Assembly (NCBI RefSeq): GCF_014773385.1
Contig: NZ_JACXAI010000031.1
Coordinates: 1 to 64,000 of the forward strand
Direction of reading: 5' to 3'
Length of the DNA: 64,000 nucleotides
Source: Metabacillus arenae
GTDB taxonomy: Bacteria; Bacillota; Bacilli; Bacillales; Bacillaceae
Below the pieces are notes generated by a model that was given only the letters and a program-made list of their open reading frames with translations, was not told the origin of the DNA and did not search any database. This document shows, in pieces, positions 9,055-17,909 of this stretch. The first letter of the stretch is position 1, and each line of letters opens with the position of its first letter. A program made the position numbers and the translations under genes.

Positions 9055-9948
9055 ATGAAAAAATTAAGAGGTGTAATCCCACCAGCAGTAACTACATTTA
9101 ATAGCGATGAAACTATTAATGAGGAATTATTTAGAGATCACCTACGATTCCTTCTACAAAGCAACATTGGTGGAATCAGTATTGGCGGTAGTACAGGAGA
9201 AGGACATGCACTTTCTGCTAGTGAATTAAAACAATTACTTCAAATTGGAAAAGAAGAAATAAAAGATCGTGTGCCGTTAGTTGCTGGAATTATACGTGAT
9301 TCTACAAAAGACGCTTTAGAGTATGCAAAAGGTGCAGAGGAAGCAGGCGCTGATTATTTAATGATTACTCCTATTCACTATTTTGGCCCTAATGACGAAG
9401 CGCATTTTGCATTCTTTAAAACAATTAGCGACTCAGTAAATCTACCTATTATTATTTACAACGTAGTTCCTACATCAGTAATAACTCCAGATTGCATGAA
9501 GCGTCTGTCCACAATTGACAATGTAGTTGGTATTAAACAAAGTGGTGGAGATATTCATGCATTAAATAAAATGATTTTAACTTTACCTGAAGACCAAACT
9601 GTTTGGAGTGCTGTTGATGAACTGTTGTATCCGACATATGCACTTGGAGCAGCTGGTTGTATAGCCGCATTACCAACAGTTCTTCCTGAATTATGTGTGG
9701 AGCAATGGGAAGCATGTGAAAGAGGCGACTTTGAACGAGCAAAGGAAATTCACTTCCAAATGGCACCTGTTTGGTATGCAATGGATAAAAAGAATATGCC
9801 AGCTAGAACCAAGGAATGTCTGAATCAACGTGGATTTAATGTTGGTATTCCACGGAGTCCTTTACATCCTCTCGACGATGAAAGTAAAAAAGAAATTACC
9901 CAAGCATTAATCAAAGCTAAGGTTATTTCAGCAGAGGTAATAATTTAA
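9055..9948 (+). CDS. DHDPS/NAL-family aldolase or dehydratase
   Basis: A 297-residue TIM-barrel lyase of the dihydrodipicolinate synthase/N-acetylneuraminate lyase family. Visible marks are GGSTGEGHALS near residue 45, the tyrosine of IIIYNVVPTS near 138 and the Schiff-base lysine in VGIKQSGGD near 162. Members act on 2-keto-3-deoxy acids, either cleaving them to pyruvate plus an aldehyde or dehydrating them to alpha-ketoglutarate semialdehyde. The coregulated aldehyde dehydrogenase favours the second, and the dhaKL genes just downstream favour an aldolase making a C3/C4 carbonyl product. The sequence alone does not decide. This is not the biosynthetic dapA, given the operon. Confidence 0.85.
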   Translation: MKKLRGVIPPAVTTFNSDETINEELFRDHLRFLLQSNIGGISIGGSTGEGHALSASELKQLLQIGKEEIKDRVPLVAGIIRDSTKDALEYAKGAEEAGADYLMITPIHYFGPNDEAHFAFFKTISDSVNLPIIIYNVVPTSVITPDCMKRLSTIDNVVGIKQSGGDIHALNKMILTLPEDQTVWSAVDELLYPTYALGAAGCIAALPTVLPELCVEQWEACERGDFERAKEIHFQMAPVWYAMDKKNMPARTKECLNQRGFNVGIPRSPLHPLDDESKKEITQALIKAKVISAEVII

Positions 9949-9993
9949 TCTATAAAAAAGAAACACTAAAAAGATAAAGAAAGGAGGTAATAT

Positions 9994-10986
9994 ATGAAGA
10001 AAATAATCAATGATCCTATGAATTTTGTTAAAGAATCATTAGAGGGTATTATCTATGCTTATCCAGATTTCTTAAAATTTTCAAGTGACAAAAAAGGGAT
10101 TATGAGAACGGAACCTCCAGCTAAAGGAAAGGTAACAATTGTAACAGGAGGGGGGGCAGGTCATTTACCTGTCTTTCTAGGTTATGTCGGAAGAGGTCTA
10201 GCTGATGGGGCCGCGGTTGGAAATGTTTTCACCTCTCCTAGTGCAGATGCAATCGTTAATGTGGCTAAGGAAGTCCATGGAGATGGCGGAATTTTATTTT
10301 TATATGGCCACTATTTTGGAGACACAATGAATTTCGATCTTGCTGCAGAAATATTAGAGGAAGAAGAAGATTTACCGGTCAAAACTGTTCGTGTATCAGA
10401 TGATATTGCATCCGCCCCACGTGACACTTGGGAGAAAAGGCGCGGTGTTGCTGGCATATTTTTCGCTTATAAAATAGCTGGTGCATGTGCTGACAAGTTA
10501 TTACCTTTAGAGAAAGTGAAAGGTATAACAGAAAAAGCAGTTGCTAATATTGCAACAATGGGAGTGGCAATATCATCTTGCACAATTCCTGAGTCTGGAA
10601 AACCAACCTTTGAAATTGCTGACGATGAAATGGAAGTAGGTATGGGAATTCATGGTGAGCCCGGTATAAGACGAACAAAGCTAAAAACCGCTGATGAAAT
10701 CACAAGTGAAATCATAGATTATCTAATTGAAGATTTAAAAATTAAATCCGGAGATGAAGTTAGTTTACTTGTAAATGGCTCAGGTACAACTCCTCCAGAA
10801 GAATTGTACATTGTAAACCGAGCAGCTCACCTATTACTGTCTAGCAAAAATATAAAAATCTATAAAACCTTTGTAGGTGAATATGCGACTTCTTTAGATA
10901 TGGGCGGGATTTCATTATCTATTTTAAAATTAGATAATGAATTAAAGGAATATTTAGATGCCCCCTATTATTCTCCATTTCTATAA
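9994..10986 (+). CDS. dhaK: dihydroxyacetone kinase subunit DhaK-like
   Basis: A 330-residue DhaK-family protein with an AAAGGAGG site before its ATG. The substrate pocket is intact: GGGAGHLPV with His57, GHYFGDTMNF with Asp110, and the covalent substrate-binding histidine at residue 220 in GMGIHGEPG. It binds a short-chain ketose or aldehyde phosphorylated by the DhaL partner encoded next. No dhaM phosphotransferase gene is seen, which suggests an ATP-dependent enzyme. In this operon the substrate may be a tetrose or other cleavage product, as in the erythrulose-kinase relatives, instead of dihydroxyacetone. Confidence 0.9.
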   Translation: MKKIINDPMNFVKESLEGIIYAYPDFLKFSSDKKGIMRTEPPAKGKVTIVTGGGAGHLPVFLGYVGRGLADGAAVGNVFTSPSADAIVNVAKEVHGDGGILFLYGHYFGDTMNFDLAAEILEEEEDLPVKTVRVSDDIASAPRDTWEKRRGVAGIFFAYKIAGACADKLLPLEKVKGITEKAVANIATMGVAISSCTIPESGKPTFEIADDEMEVGMGIHGEPGIRRTKLKTADEITSEIIDYLIEDLKIKSGDEVSLLVNGSGTTPPEELYIVNRAAHLLLSSKNIKIYKTFVGEYATSLDMGGISLSILKLDNELKEYLDAPYYSPFL

Positions 10987-11621
10987 TGATTGGAGGCTAT
11001 AAAAAAATTATGCTAAACTATAAAGAATTCAGTTTTATTTTCAATGAATTTGCAACAGAAAATAAAACTAAACTTAATGAATTAGATGGAGCCCAAGGAG
11101 ACGGAGATTTAGGGATGACTATCCTTTATACTTCACAAGCTTTGTTAAAAAGTGCAGATAGCTCTGATAACTTGCAACAATGGCTTGAAGTTGGAGGAAA
11201 AACAGTCAGAAGAGAAGCACCCTCAACGATGGGAATCTTACTAGCTTCTTCTTTAATCGCGGTTAGTAAAACACTTAACGAAGGACAAACTAGTTTAAGT
11301 CCAAATGAGTGGGTACAAGTTCAACAAACTATGATTAATGAAATCAAAAAAAGAGGCGGGGCTCAACTAGGTGATAAAACACTATTGGATGCTTTTATTC
11401 CAGCTGTTGAAACGTTTTCTATCTCCATTAATAATGGAGATAGTATAGAAGAAGCAATTAAAAATGCATCCCAAGCTGCTAAGCACGCGGCAGATAAAAC
11501 AGCTGAATTAACATCAAAAATAGGAAGATCTAGTTGGATTCAAGAACGCTCTCAAGGAAATATCGATGGTGGTGCTTGGGCATGTTATAAAGTGTATGAG
11601 CTTTTAGCCAAATCCATTTAA
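10986..11621 (+). CDS. dhaL: dihydroxyacetone kinase subunit DhaL-like
   Basis: The nucleotide-binding partner of DhaK, about 203-211 residues, with the metal/ATP loop QGDGDLGMTI, TMGILLASSL, and the C-terminal GRSSWIQERSQGNIDGGAWACYK stretch with conserved Asp/Gly. The first possible start at 10986 overlaps the dhaK stop by one base. However, a GGAGG site lies inside that reading, and the ATG at 11010 (MLNYKEF) is the more likely start. The gene ends shortly before a clear terminator, which closes the aldolase-dhaK-dhaL operon. Confidence 0.88.
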   Translation: MIGGYKKIMLNYKEFSFIFNEFATENKTKLNELDGAQGDGDLGMTILYTSQALLKSADSSDNLQQWLEVGGKTVRREAPSTMGILLASSLIAVSKTLNEGQTSLSPNEWVQVQQTMINEIKKRGGAQLGDKTLLDAFIPAVETFSISINNGDSIEEAIKNASQAAKHAADKTAELTSKIGRSSWIQERSQGNIDGGAWACYKVYELLAKSI

Positions 11622-11645
11622 TTTTTTGAAAAATGCCACCTAAGA

Positions 11646-11682
11646 AGGCGAAGAAATATTAATTCCTTCGCCTCTTTGTCTT
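11646..11682 (+). terminator. terminator of the aldolase-dhaKL operon
   Basis: AGGCGAAG (11646-11653) pairs with CTTCGCCT (11666-11673), followed by a T-rich run. Confidence 0.7.
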
Positions 11683-11814
11683 AAAGTAAATTAACGATTA
11701 AAATAAAGTTAAGACATTTTAGATTCTAAAATAAGCAACACCAAACCACACTTAAATAAAAAATGAGTATTTAGAAACTTACAATTTTAATTAAGAAAGG
11801 AGGGAAAAATTAAT

Positions 11815-12546
11815 ATGAGTACTAAGTTTAATCGTTTATCAAGAACTCCATTGACCGAAGAAATTATAGAACTCATTAAAGAGCGAATTACCTCTGGAGA
11901 AATTCCTATTGGGGAACGCCTTCCAACAGAACATCAATTGGTTAATGATTTAGGGGTTAGCCGTTCTAGCATTCGAGAGGTATTAATTACTCTTCAAGCT
12001 GAAGGTTTCATTACAATCAAAAGAGGAAAAGGTGCCTATGTTATCAATAAAGAAGAATTTGATAAGAATAAATTTATTGAATGGCTTGAAAAAAGCGAGT
12101 ATGAAATGCAAGAGTTACTTGAAATAAGAATGGCAATCGAACCTTTTATTACCTATTTAGCAGCACAAAAAGCGAAAGAAGAAGATATTAGAGAATTAGA
12201 ACGGATTAATGATGAATTAGAACAATTACTTCATAGTAAAACAGTTAAAGAAATCGTTGAAAAAGATGAAGAGTTTCATGAAACAATTCTTAAAATGGCA
12301 AAAAATCAGGGTCTGGAATTTATCTACAAAAATTTCATCCCAAGATTACATGAATATCGAACAAAAATCTTCGTGTTTCATACTTCACCTCAATATGGTT
12401 CAAATCCTCCTTTTATTGCATACCATAAACGAATATTAAACGCGATAAAAAATAGGGATCCAGAAAATGCACAAAAAGAAATGTTACAACATGTTATCGA
12501 ATCTCAAAATGATATTATGATTCTATCTAAGAAGATTCAAACTTAA
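11815..12546 (+). CDS. FadR-subfamily GntR transcriptional regulator
   Basis: A 243-residue regulator with an N-terminal winged helix (TEEIIELIKERI, GERLPTEHQLVNDLGVSRSSIREVL, FITIKRGKGAYV) and an all-helical FCD effector domain (about 90-235) that keeps the histidine/aspartate pattern of metal-binding members (EMQELLEIR, EFHETI, HKRILNAI). It follows a strong AAAGGAGGG site. Being at the end of the cluster, it is the obvious candidate to bind the four TTGTCTGACAA-type palindromes upstream and to be released by a pathway acid. No copy of the palindrome was seen just before its own gene. Confidence 0.9.
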   Translation: MSTKFNRLSRTPLTEEIIELIKERITSGEIPIGERLPTEHQLVNDLGVSRSSIREVLITLQAEGFITIKRGKGAYVINKEEFDKNKFIEWLEKSEYEMQELLEIRMAIEPFITYLAAQKAKEEDIRELERINDELEQLLHSKTVKEIVEKDEEFHETILKMAKNQGLEFIYKNFIPRLHEYRTKIFVFHTSPQYGSNPPFIAYHKRILNAIKNRDPENAQKEMLQHVIESQNDIMILSKKIQT

Positions 12547-12567
12547 TTTTTTAAATGACTCTATATA

Positions 12568-12608
12568 ATAGGTTTTCACTTTTACAAAAAGTAAAAACCT
12601 ATTTTTTT
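12568..12608 (+). terminator. terminator after the GntR regulator gene
   Basis: ATAGGTTTT...ACTTTT pairs with AAAAGT...AAAACCTAT around a three-base loop and is followed by seven T. Confidence 0.8.
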
Positions 12609-12612
12609 GAAT

Positions 12613-13085
12613 CAAAAATTAAGCATAGAATAATTGAAACAATAATATAAGCAAGTATTAAAACCATTCATTTTACAATCTTATATACACTTGACTTGCT
12701 CTTACTTGAAAGGCTTAATCACGGTTCAGCTTGTGCTTGTAAAGGTGATACAGAAATCCAACCATTTCCTTTTGTAGGAGATGCAATGGAAAGAAGTAAT
12801 GTCATGAGACACGATATGAAGCCAAAAGCTGACATCGTGGGAAGTGGCAATGGGGTCACTGGTACGCTCCTATCATCTACTTGATCCCCTGGCTGTAGGG
12901 TAGAAGATAATAACTTCCCTGCTTCTTTTCCCAATTGTCAATAAAACTGGTTCTGGTGCAAGAACTTCAAAGAAATTACAAGTAATCTCTAAATCTTGGA
13001 TATACAACCGGTATTTACGTTCGTTAAAGTTGAAAAAACATTTTACGAACGCCCTCTAACTTCCACAAATAGAAATTAGTTACCT
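12613..13085. other. unassigned stretch with one hairpin
   Basis: No supportable gene. Two short opposing open frames (12696-12934) have neither good start sites nor recognisable family motifs. An imperfect inverted repeat near 13019-13053 (CGTTCGT...ACGAACG) could form a hairpin. Confidence 0.4.
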
Positions 13086-13102
13086 AAAAAGGAGTATTCA
13101 AT

Positions 13103-13291
13103 ATGTGCGAAATAAAAATGTATAGTGAGTTAGAATTAAATATAAAGAACCTAAGAAAATCACTTATAGAAACTGGTATTAAGAAAGGTCTAAATCATCA
13201 GGAAACACTTAAATATAGTGAAAAGCTAGACAAGTTGATTCTTAAGCAATCCCTAATAAATAACTTCAGGACTTATCAAGACTCCCGTTGA
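13103..13291 (+). CDS. Spo0E-like aspartyl-phosphate phosphatase, C-terminus probably altered
   Basis: A 62-residue protein with an AAAGGAG site before its ATG. It has the two-helix Spo0E pattern, I-x-x-LRKSLIETGIKKGLNHQETLKYSEKLDKLI. The SxxLD motif that acts on Spo0A phosphate appears as SEKLD. Small Spo0E-type proteins dephosphorylate Spo0A~P and delay sporulation. The last dozen residues run into the end of an IS4-type remnant, so the natural C-terminus was probably replaced. The core helices are complete and the protein may still work. Confidence 0.7.
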   Translation: MCEIKMYSELELNIKNLRKSLIETGIKKGLNHQETLKYSEKLDKLILKQSLINNFRTYQDSR

Positions 13292-13492
13292 AGATTCTAG
13301 ACAACTACATAACTGTGTCAGGGAAGTACTCGCTACTTTTTGGCTTAACCACACGCACAATGCTATTAAATCTTTAGCTTGACATTTAACTCTCCATTGG
13401 CTCCAAGCCCAAAAAAGGACTGCCAGAGAGCCAGTCTCAGCATTCACTCCATAATAAAAGGAATTTTGCTTCCTTTTATCGAATCTTATCAA
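13253..13492 (-). pseudogene. IS4-family transposase N-terminal remnant
   Basis: About 79 codons, including ALCVWLSQKVASTSLTQLC and a GVLISPEV stretch typical of the N-terminal region of IS4-family transposases, just before the usual 'RFN' motif. The catalytic DDE part is absent. Inverted repeats and a target duplication were not found. It ends inside the Spo0E-like gene, so it is probably a deletion scar. Confidence 0.55.
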
Positions 13493-13560
13493 GTGTCAGG
13501 TGTGTAGAGGATATATTATGTTGTTGTTTCTACATAATCTTAAAAAAGAGGTGTTTGAAT

Positions 13561-13833
13561 ATGAATAAAACTGAATTGGTGAATGCTGTAGCTGAGAAAG
13601 CTGAGATAAGCAAAAAAGATACTACAAAAGTTGTGGATGTGTTGTTTGAAACCATCTCTAATACGCTTGCTAATGAAGAGAAAATCCAGTTAATCGGTTT
13701 TGGAACATTTGAAGTGCGTGAACGTACAGCTCGCACAGGTCGTAATCCACAAACTGGAGAAGAAATACAGATTGCTGCTTCTAAAGTTCCTGCTTTTAAA
13801 CCAGGCAAAGAATTAAAAGAAGCTGTTAAATAA
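13561..13833 (+). CDS. HU-family DNA-binding protein
   Basis: A 90-residue histone-like protein starting [20 protein letters not shown], with the family signature [26 protein letters not shown] and the DNA-contacting arm ending in [14 protein letters not shown]. The ATG at 13561 follows AAAGAGGTG by seven bases and is preferred over the upstream TTG. It is full length and resembles Bacillus HBsu. Its position between an IS remnant and a truncated antiviral gene, away from the usual chromosomal hbs neighbours, suggests an extra mobile copy. Confidence 0.93.
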   Translation: MNKTELVNAVAEKAEISKKDTTKVVDVLFETISNTLANEEKIQLIGFGTFEVRERTARTGRNPQTGEEIQIAASKVPAFKPGKELKEAVK

Positions 13834-14126
13834 AGAGATGAAGAATTCCCAAAGTCACTTTTAGTTGTTCCTTCAGGATAATTGGCATAAAAAGTATCGG
13901 TTAACTTTATTCCAATATCCACGTCACTGTTTAACCTTACATTTGTATTGTTATGATAAGAGCCTTGTGGGATAAATTTAATCGTAAACTTAGAGAGATC
14001 TTGTGAGTTTCCTATTGCTTTCTTTATCATTCTAAGTGCATTTTCACACTTTTCTTCTTCCGAATTACTTGCAGGTTTTGACCACTGTTCCAATGTGTAT
14101 TCTAAACTTGTTCCTGTCCCTAGCAT
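13834..14126 (-). pseudogene. CBASS-type CD-NTase (cyclic oligonucleotide synthase), N-terminal fragment
   Basis: The minus-strand frame starts at an ATG (14126) behind a GGGGGA site. It encodes the first ~98 residues of a CD-NTase/SMODS nucleotidyltransferase: EQWSKPASNSEEEKCENA, then the polymerase-beta core motif QGSYHNNTN and the metal-binding SDVDIGI, then PEGTTKSDFG. The family is normally about 300 residues. Here similarity stops at the 3' edge of the HU gene, after which the frame reads the HU sequence backwards. The third catalytic aspartate and all of the C-terminal half are missing, so no activity is expected. No CBASS effector gene lies nearby. Confidence 0.7.
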
Positions 14127-14149
14127 TGATAATCCCCCAAACATATATA

Positions 14150-15060
14150 TTTATATGTTTATTATAAAGGCGTTTTCTAAATTGTTACAATTTATTACAA
14201 TATTTCAATATATATTTTGTTCAAGAAAGGAATATTGATAGTCCAAAAGTTAAAACTTTTAGACTACCAAAAGACCACCAAAAAACACCCTATTTTTCAG
14301 GTGTGTTATTTTCTTGTTATAGGGGTAAGGAAACGATTCGAGGAATGAAGGGCCACTATGGAAAACAAAACCAAAAATCAAGAATTTGATGTTTAATGTC
14401 AATAGAGTTGTTCCAGAAAAGGGCGCTTTTGTTTAATATCCAAAATTATTAAAAGCTGAAAATATGCAATTTTTCATTCATTTCATGCATATTTTCAGCT
14501 TCTTTATATTCAAAAAACATACTTCCAAAAACGCCATTTTTTGAATGCCAAATACACCAAATTGGAGAGTCTTTCTTATTATGTGTAAGATCAATGTCCG
14601 CTAATGCTTATTGCGTGATTTTGTTCTATTGCTACACAGACCCCGAATATTATATACAAACCTAGTTAACATAATTCTAATTATATGAAGTACGTAACAA
14701 CCCCCTTGGCTACTTAAGGGGGTTATGTAGATCCAATGATAAGTAGAACACGATTACGATAAGTCTATGTGTTGCTTTGAAAAAAAGTTTGATCAAATGT
14801 TTTAAGTTTGGTTTTTATAAAAAAGTTTAATCATTTTCTAACTATGATCTTCCGTAATCGCGCTTGGTTGCTGAAGATCACTATTATACTAACGCACCCG
14901 TTTAAGTGCAATTTTCTACAATCTTGAAACTGTTTGTAACTAATTAAGTATAGAAAGGGCTCACTTGCCCATAAAAGAAACCCCCGATGCACCATAGACT
15001 ATTATTATCACTCTGCGTTGAATTGCAAACCAATACGTGATTAAAATTAACGATAGTTTA
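14150..15060. other. gene-free stretch with several hairpins
   Basis: About 900 bp with no supportable gene. It holds a perfect 16-bp stem at 14452-14501, a CCCCCTT/AAGGGGG hairpin at 14701-14722, and a stem GATCTTC/GAAGATC near 14847-14882 followed by ACTAACGCACCCGTTT. The last resembles motifs at 27055-27100 and 2184-2205, so it may be a dispersed short repeat. Confidence 0.5.
14452..14501. repeat. perfect 16-bp inverted repeat, likely terminator or IS scar
   Basis: AAGCTGAAAATATGCA pairs exactly with TGCATATTTTCAGCTT across a 17-base loop. A T-rich stretch follows. Confidence 0.65.
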
Positions 15061-15061
15061 A

Positions 15062-15493
15062 CTATCTATTTATTGCCTTTTCTCCGTTTAGTGTCATACA
15101 AGTTGAACTGGCTTTCGCTACCAATGACTCATTCTCATCAAAAATTGTGCATTCGATAAGGCCAATGGAACTTCCCTTTTTCACTACAATGGCATTAGCT
15201 GTTAAGGTCGTTTTCCATACGGGTTTCAAATAGTTAATTTTCAACTCGATCGTTGTAAACGTTTCTCTTTCATCTAACAATGTAGCGTAAGCCACTCCCA
15301 TTGCTGCATCTGCCAAATCACATAGAATACCACCATGTACGGTTCCCATCGGATTAAAATGCATTTCCTTTGTCTTTAATGTGAATACGGACTTTCCATT
15401 CTTAACTTCTACTAAATCAAACCCAATTAACTTTGCAACAGGTGGGACTGAAATTTCCTTGTTCGCATTTAGTTTATTCGTATTCTCCATCAT
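15062..15493 (-). CDS. PaaI-family hotdog thioesterase
   Basis: A 143-residue single hotdog domain starting MMENTNK behind AGGGGA. The PaaI signature HFNPMGTVHGGILCDLADAAMGVA is present, with the Asn and the HGG loop expected to bind acyl-CoA, followed by the FTTIELKINYLKPV strand. It hydrolyses acyl- or aryl-CoA thioesters; the substrate is unknown. Its start overlaps the end of the upstream MFS gene (ATGA), so the two are coupled. Confidence 0.85.
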   Translation of the reverse strand: MMENTNKLNANKEISVPPVAKLIGFDLVEVKNGKSVFTLKTKEMHFNPMGTVHGGILCDLADAAMGVAYATLLDERETFTTIELKINYLKPVWKTTLTANAIVVKKGSSIGLIECTIFDENESLVAKASSTCMTLNGEKAINR

Positions 15494-16692
15494 CCATTCC
15501 CCTTTACGTTGTTTGTGTTTTTTGTTTCCAATACAACTTTCTCCTTTTCTCTTACAAAACAAGTGAGTATAAGGGCAGTAAAAAATATGAATATGGCAAA
15601 GACATATGCCTCTCGCCCCCCCCCTAAATGCTCAATAATTAATCCTGCAAGAAAGGGTCCTACTAATTGACCAGTTGCAAAAGAAATGGTTATGAAGCCC
15701 AAAACGGCTGGTACTAGATAAGGAAGAGAGCGTTCTACTGCCATCGCTTGGACAAGAACCATGAGACCTCCAATGGAAAAACCAAATAAAATTGCAGAAG
15801 CTATAAAACTTATTATGTGATCATTGACGACTGGAATAATACCTCCCATGACACACAAAGCCAAAGCAACGAGTAAAGATTTTTTTCTTCCTACTTTATC
15901 TGAAACGATTCCCCAAATTGGACCTCCAAGAATTGTAAATAAGCCAGAAATTGAAAATAAACTACCGGCCACTCTTTCGCTGATCCCAGAGTGTATCATA
16001 AATGATGTTTGGAAAAGGATTGGGATAAGATAAGCCGATCCAATTAAAAAGTAAATAATACCTACCCTAAGGATTTTTCGGTTTTTGTAAGCATGAGCGA
16101 CTCCTTGATTCCTATCATCTTTGTTAGTCGCACTCTTTCCTGGTTCTTTCAATACGATCCATGAGAGTAGTGTGAATAAAATAGAGGTAATAGAAAAAAT
16201 TAGCCAAATAGCCCTCCATTCCCATACCGGAAAATACCTAATCAAATAGGTGGTTATGAGACCACTAAGAAGCATTCCTGAACCCACCCCACTTAATAAG
16301 ACACCGAGTACTAATCCCTTTTTCTCTTGGAATTGGATGACTAGTAAAGACATTATGGGGGAAAAGGCTAAAGCACTTCCTGCCCCGCAAAAAAACATAA
16401 TAAGCATGTATAGACAAAAGGAGTTCGAGAATGAAAGAAAAAGGAAGCTAACTGTGACGAGAAAGCCACCTGCCATAATGACTTGTTTCATTCCAAACTT
16501 GAGTGCTAATAACCCAGCTAAGGGGGATATTGCAAGAAAGCCAAGCGAGATCGTTGTTGCTAATAATCCTGCCTGTGTGTAGTTCATATTTAAGTCTGCT
16601 TGCATAAAAGGCATTAACACTCCATAAGCAAATCTTGCGAAGCCAGTTGTCGAAATAACCAATAAGAAACCCGCAATAAGTTGTGACCACAT
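15490..16692 (-). CDS. MFS transporter, YbfB/YjiJ type
   Basis: A 400-residue permease with 12 predicted membrane segments. The N-terminal STTGFARFAYGVLMPFMQ motif and the loop following helix 2 resemble the YbfB/YjiJ subgroup of the major facilitator superfamily, and DKVGRKKS is the usual cytoplasmic loop between the halves. The substrate is unknown. It lies on the same strand between the SDR gene and the coupled thioesterase gene, suggesting a small export or uptake operon. Confidence 0.85.
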   Translation of the reverse strand: MWSQLIAGFLLVISTTGFARFAYGVLMPFMQADLNMNYTQAGLLATTISLGFLAISPLAGLLALKFGMKQVIMAGGFLVTVSFLFLSFSNSFCLYMLIMFFCGAGSALAFSPIMSLLVIQFQEKKGLVLGVLLSGVGSGMLLSGLITTYLIRYFPVWEWRAIWLIFSITSILFTLLSWIVLKEPGKSATNKDDRNQGVAHAYKNRKILRVGIIYFLIGSAYLIPILFQTSFMIHSGISERVAGSLFSISGLFTILGGPIWGIVSDKVGRKKSLLVALALCVMGGIIPVVNDHIISFIASAILFGFSIGGLMVLVQAMAVERSLPYLVPAVLGFITISFATGQLVGPFLAGLIIEHLGGGREAYVFAIFIFFTALILTCFVREKEKVVLETKNTNNVKGNG

Positions 16693-16774
16693 AGACCATT
16701 TTTTATGTGCTGGAATATAAATCCCCCCTGAATAAACAGAACCTCGTCCATATCCGTACCAATGTTCCGTATAG

Positions 16775-17533
16775 TTAACTCTTGGTTTTGCTAAACTGAT
16801 TTAACATAAACTGAGGCGCAACACGACTCATGAACTTAAGCGCACTGCTCTGGCCCGGCAGGATCTCAAATCGATCCTTTTCCAAACCCTTGATTGTGTA
16901 CCTAACCATCTTATTGGCATCCATTGGTTTCATGGCTTTGATCTCGTCAGCATCAAAAACTTCAACTAAAGGGGTCTGAATAGCTGGAGGCGCCAATTCA
17001 AACACTTTAATATTAGTATTTTTTAGCTGGATTCGCAGTGATTGTGTAAATGAATGAATACCAGCTTTCGTCGCACTATATACCGGCATTGCCGGATAAG
17101 GAACAAATGCAAGTGCGGATGAGACATTCATAATCGCAGCGGATTTCTTCGTCTTTAAGTGCGATAAGAATTGGTTCACCATGCGGATCGAACCACTGAG
17201 GTTAATTTCAATCTCGCTACTGAAATCCACTAAATCAACCTCTTTGGTATGAAAGTTCAATTTATACATAACCCCAGCATTATTGATCAGAACATTCAGT
17301 TCTGGAAATTGACTGATTACTTTTTCATAAAGGTCAGATATGGCCTTTGGATCGCTTACATCACTCTGAAATGTGTGAACGTTTGGCAGTTTCTTTTTGG
17401 CTAAGTCCAGTTTGGACTGATCCCGCCCGGTAATAATTACGGTGTTCCCAAGCTGAAGGAGCTGAGCAGCAAGTTCGAATCCAATCCCGGATGTTCCACC
17501 CGTTATAAGAATTGTGTTGGAATCCATTTTCAT
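16775..17533 (-). CDS. short-chain dehydrogenase/reductase, DltE type
   Basis: A 252-residue SDR with the cofactor motif TGGTSGIGFE, NNAGVMY, the catalytic serine in MNVSSALAF and the YSATK active-site pair (YxxxK). The ATG at 17533 follows GAAGGAT and is preferred over the start three codons upstream. The C-terminal part with FELAPPAIQTPL resembles DltE-like oxidoreductases. A near-identical copy of its first ~40 codons occurs at 20946-21071, so this gene or its source has been duplicated nearby. Confidence 0.88.
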   Translation of the reverse strand: MKMDSNTILITGGTSGIGFELAAQLLQLGNTVIITGRDQSKLDLAKKKLPNVHTFQSDVSDPKAISDLYEKVISQFPELNVLINNAGVMYKLNFHTKEVDLVDFSSEIEINLSGSIRMVNQFLSHLKTKKSAAIMNVSSALAFVPYPAMPVYSATKAGIHSFTQSLRIQLKNTNIKVFELAPPAIQTPLVEVFDADEIKAMKPMDANKMVRYTIKGLEKDRFEILPGQSSALKFMSRVAPQFMLNQFSKTKS

Positions 17534-17604
17534 AAAAATCAATCCTTCTCTATAAATGATTTATATAGTGGCTTTACTTGCTTTATTGTGCAACAAGATT
17601 CTCA

Positions 17605-17688
17605 GTGGTGGATTACGCAGAGGATTCGTAGTAACGCACAACTGTGGGATGTTTGTTGATTTTTAGACACTTTCATCCATCCTTTCAT
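17605..17688 (-). pseudogene. 5' remnant of the 4Fe-4S/SCP2 protein gene, second copy
   Basis: This stretch matches the first ~28 codons of the iron-sulfur/SCP2 gene at 25264 almost base for base, including the upstream GTGTATATACAC operator. It then breaks off before the SDR gene. It shows that the MarR plus iron-sulfur module was once present here as well. Confidence 0.7.
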
Positions 17689-17693
17689 ATTAA

Positions 17694-17705
17694 GTGTATA
17701 TACAC
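17694..17705. promoter_or_regulatory. GTGTATATACAC palindrome, putative MarR operator
   Basis: A perfect 12-bp palindrome just before the truncated copy. The same site precedes the intact copy at 25270-25281, and a one-mismatch form lies over the promoter of each MarR gene. Confidence 0.5.
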
Positions 17706-17909
17706 CTTTTTACAAAAAAAAATTATGCTATTCGCATTTTTGAGTGGAGGATTGAAAGACTATCAAAACCGAAAGGGCATGATTTATAAGCCAAGAGGCC
17801 AATTGGCAAGGAAAACTAGCTTTGCCTACAAGGCTATCATGCCCGCAACTCCATATAAAATCTCTTAAAACCCATCTTAATCTCACTCTAAACTGCGATG
17901 AACCAAACA

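Noticed and set aside
11675-11745. A TGTCTTAAAGTAA...AAAATAAAGTT stretch that looked like a left transposon end
   Set aside because: The 20-bp repeat period and the cores of either right end are absent, and neither ATAGG nor AAAAC precedes it.
12696-12934. Opposing frames of 62 and 71 codons
   Set aside because: Neither has a ribosome binding site or recognisable motif; both are probably chance.
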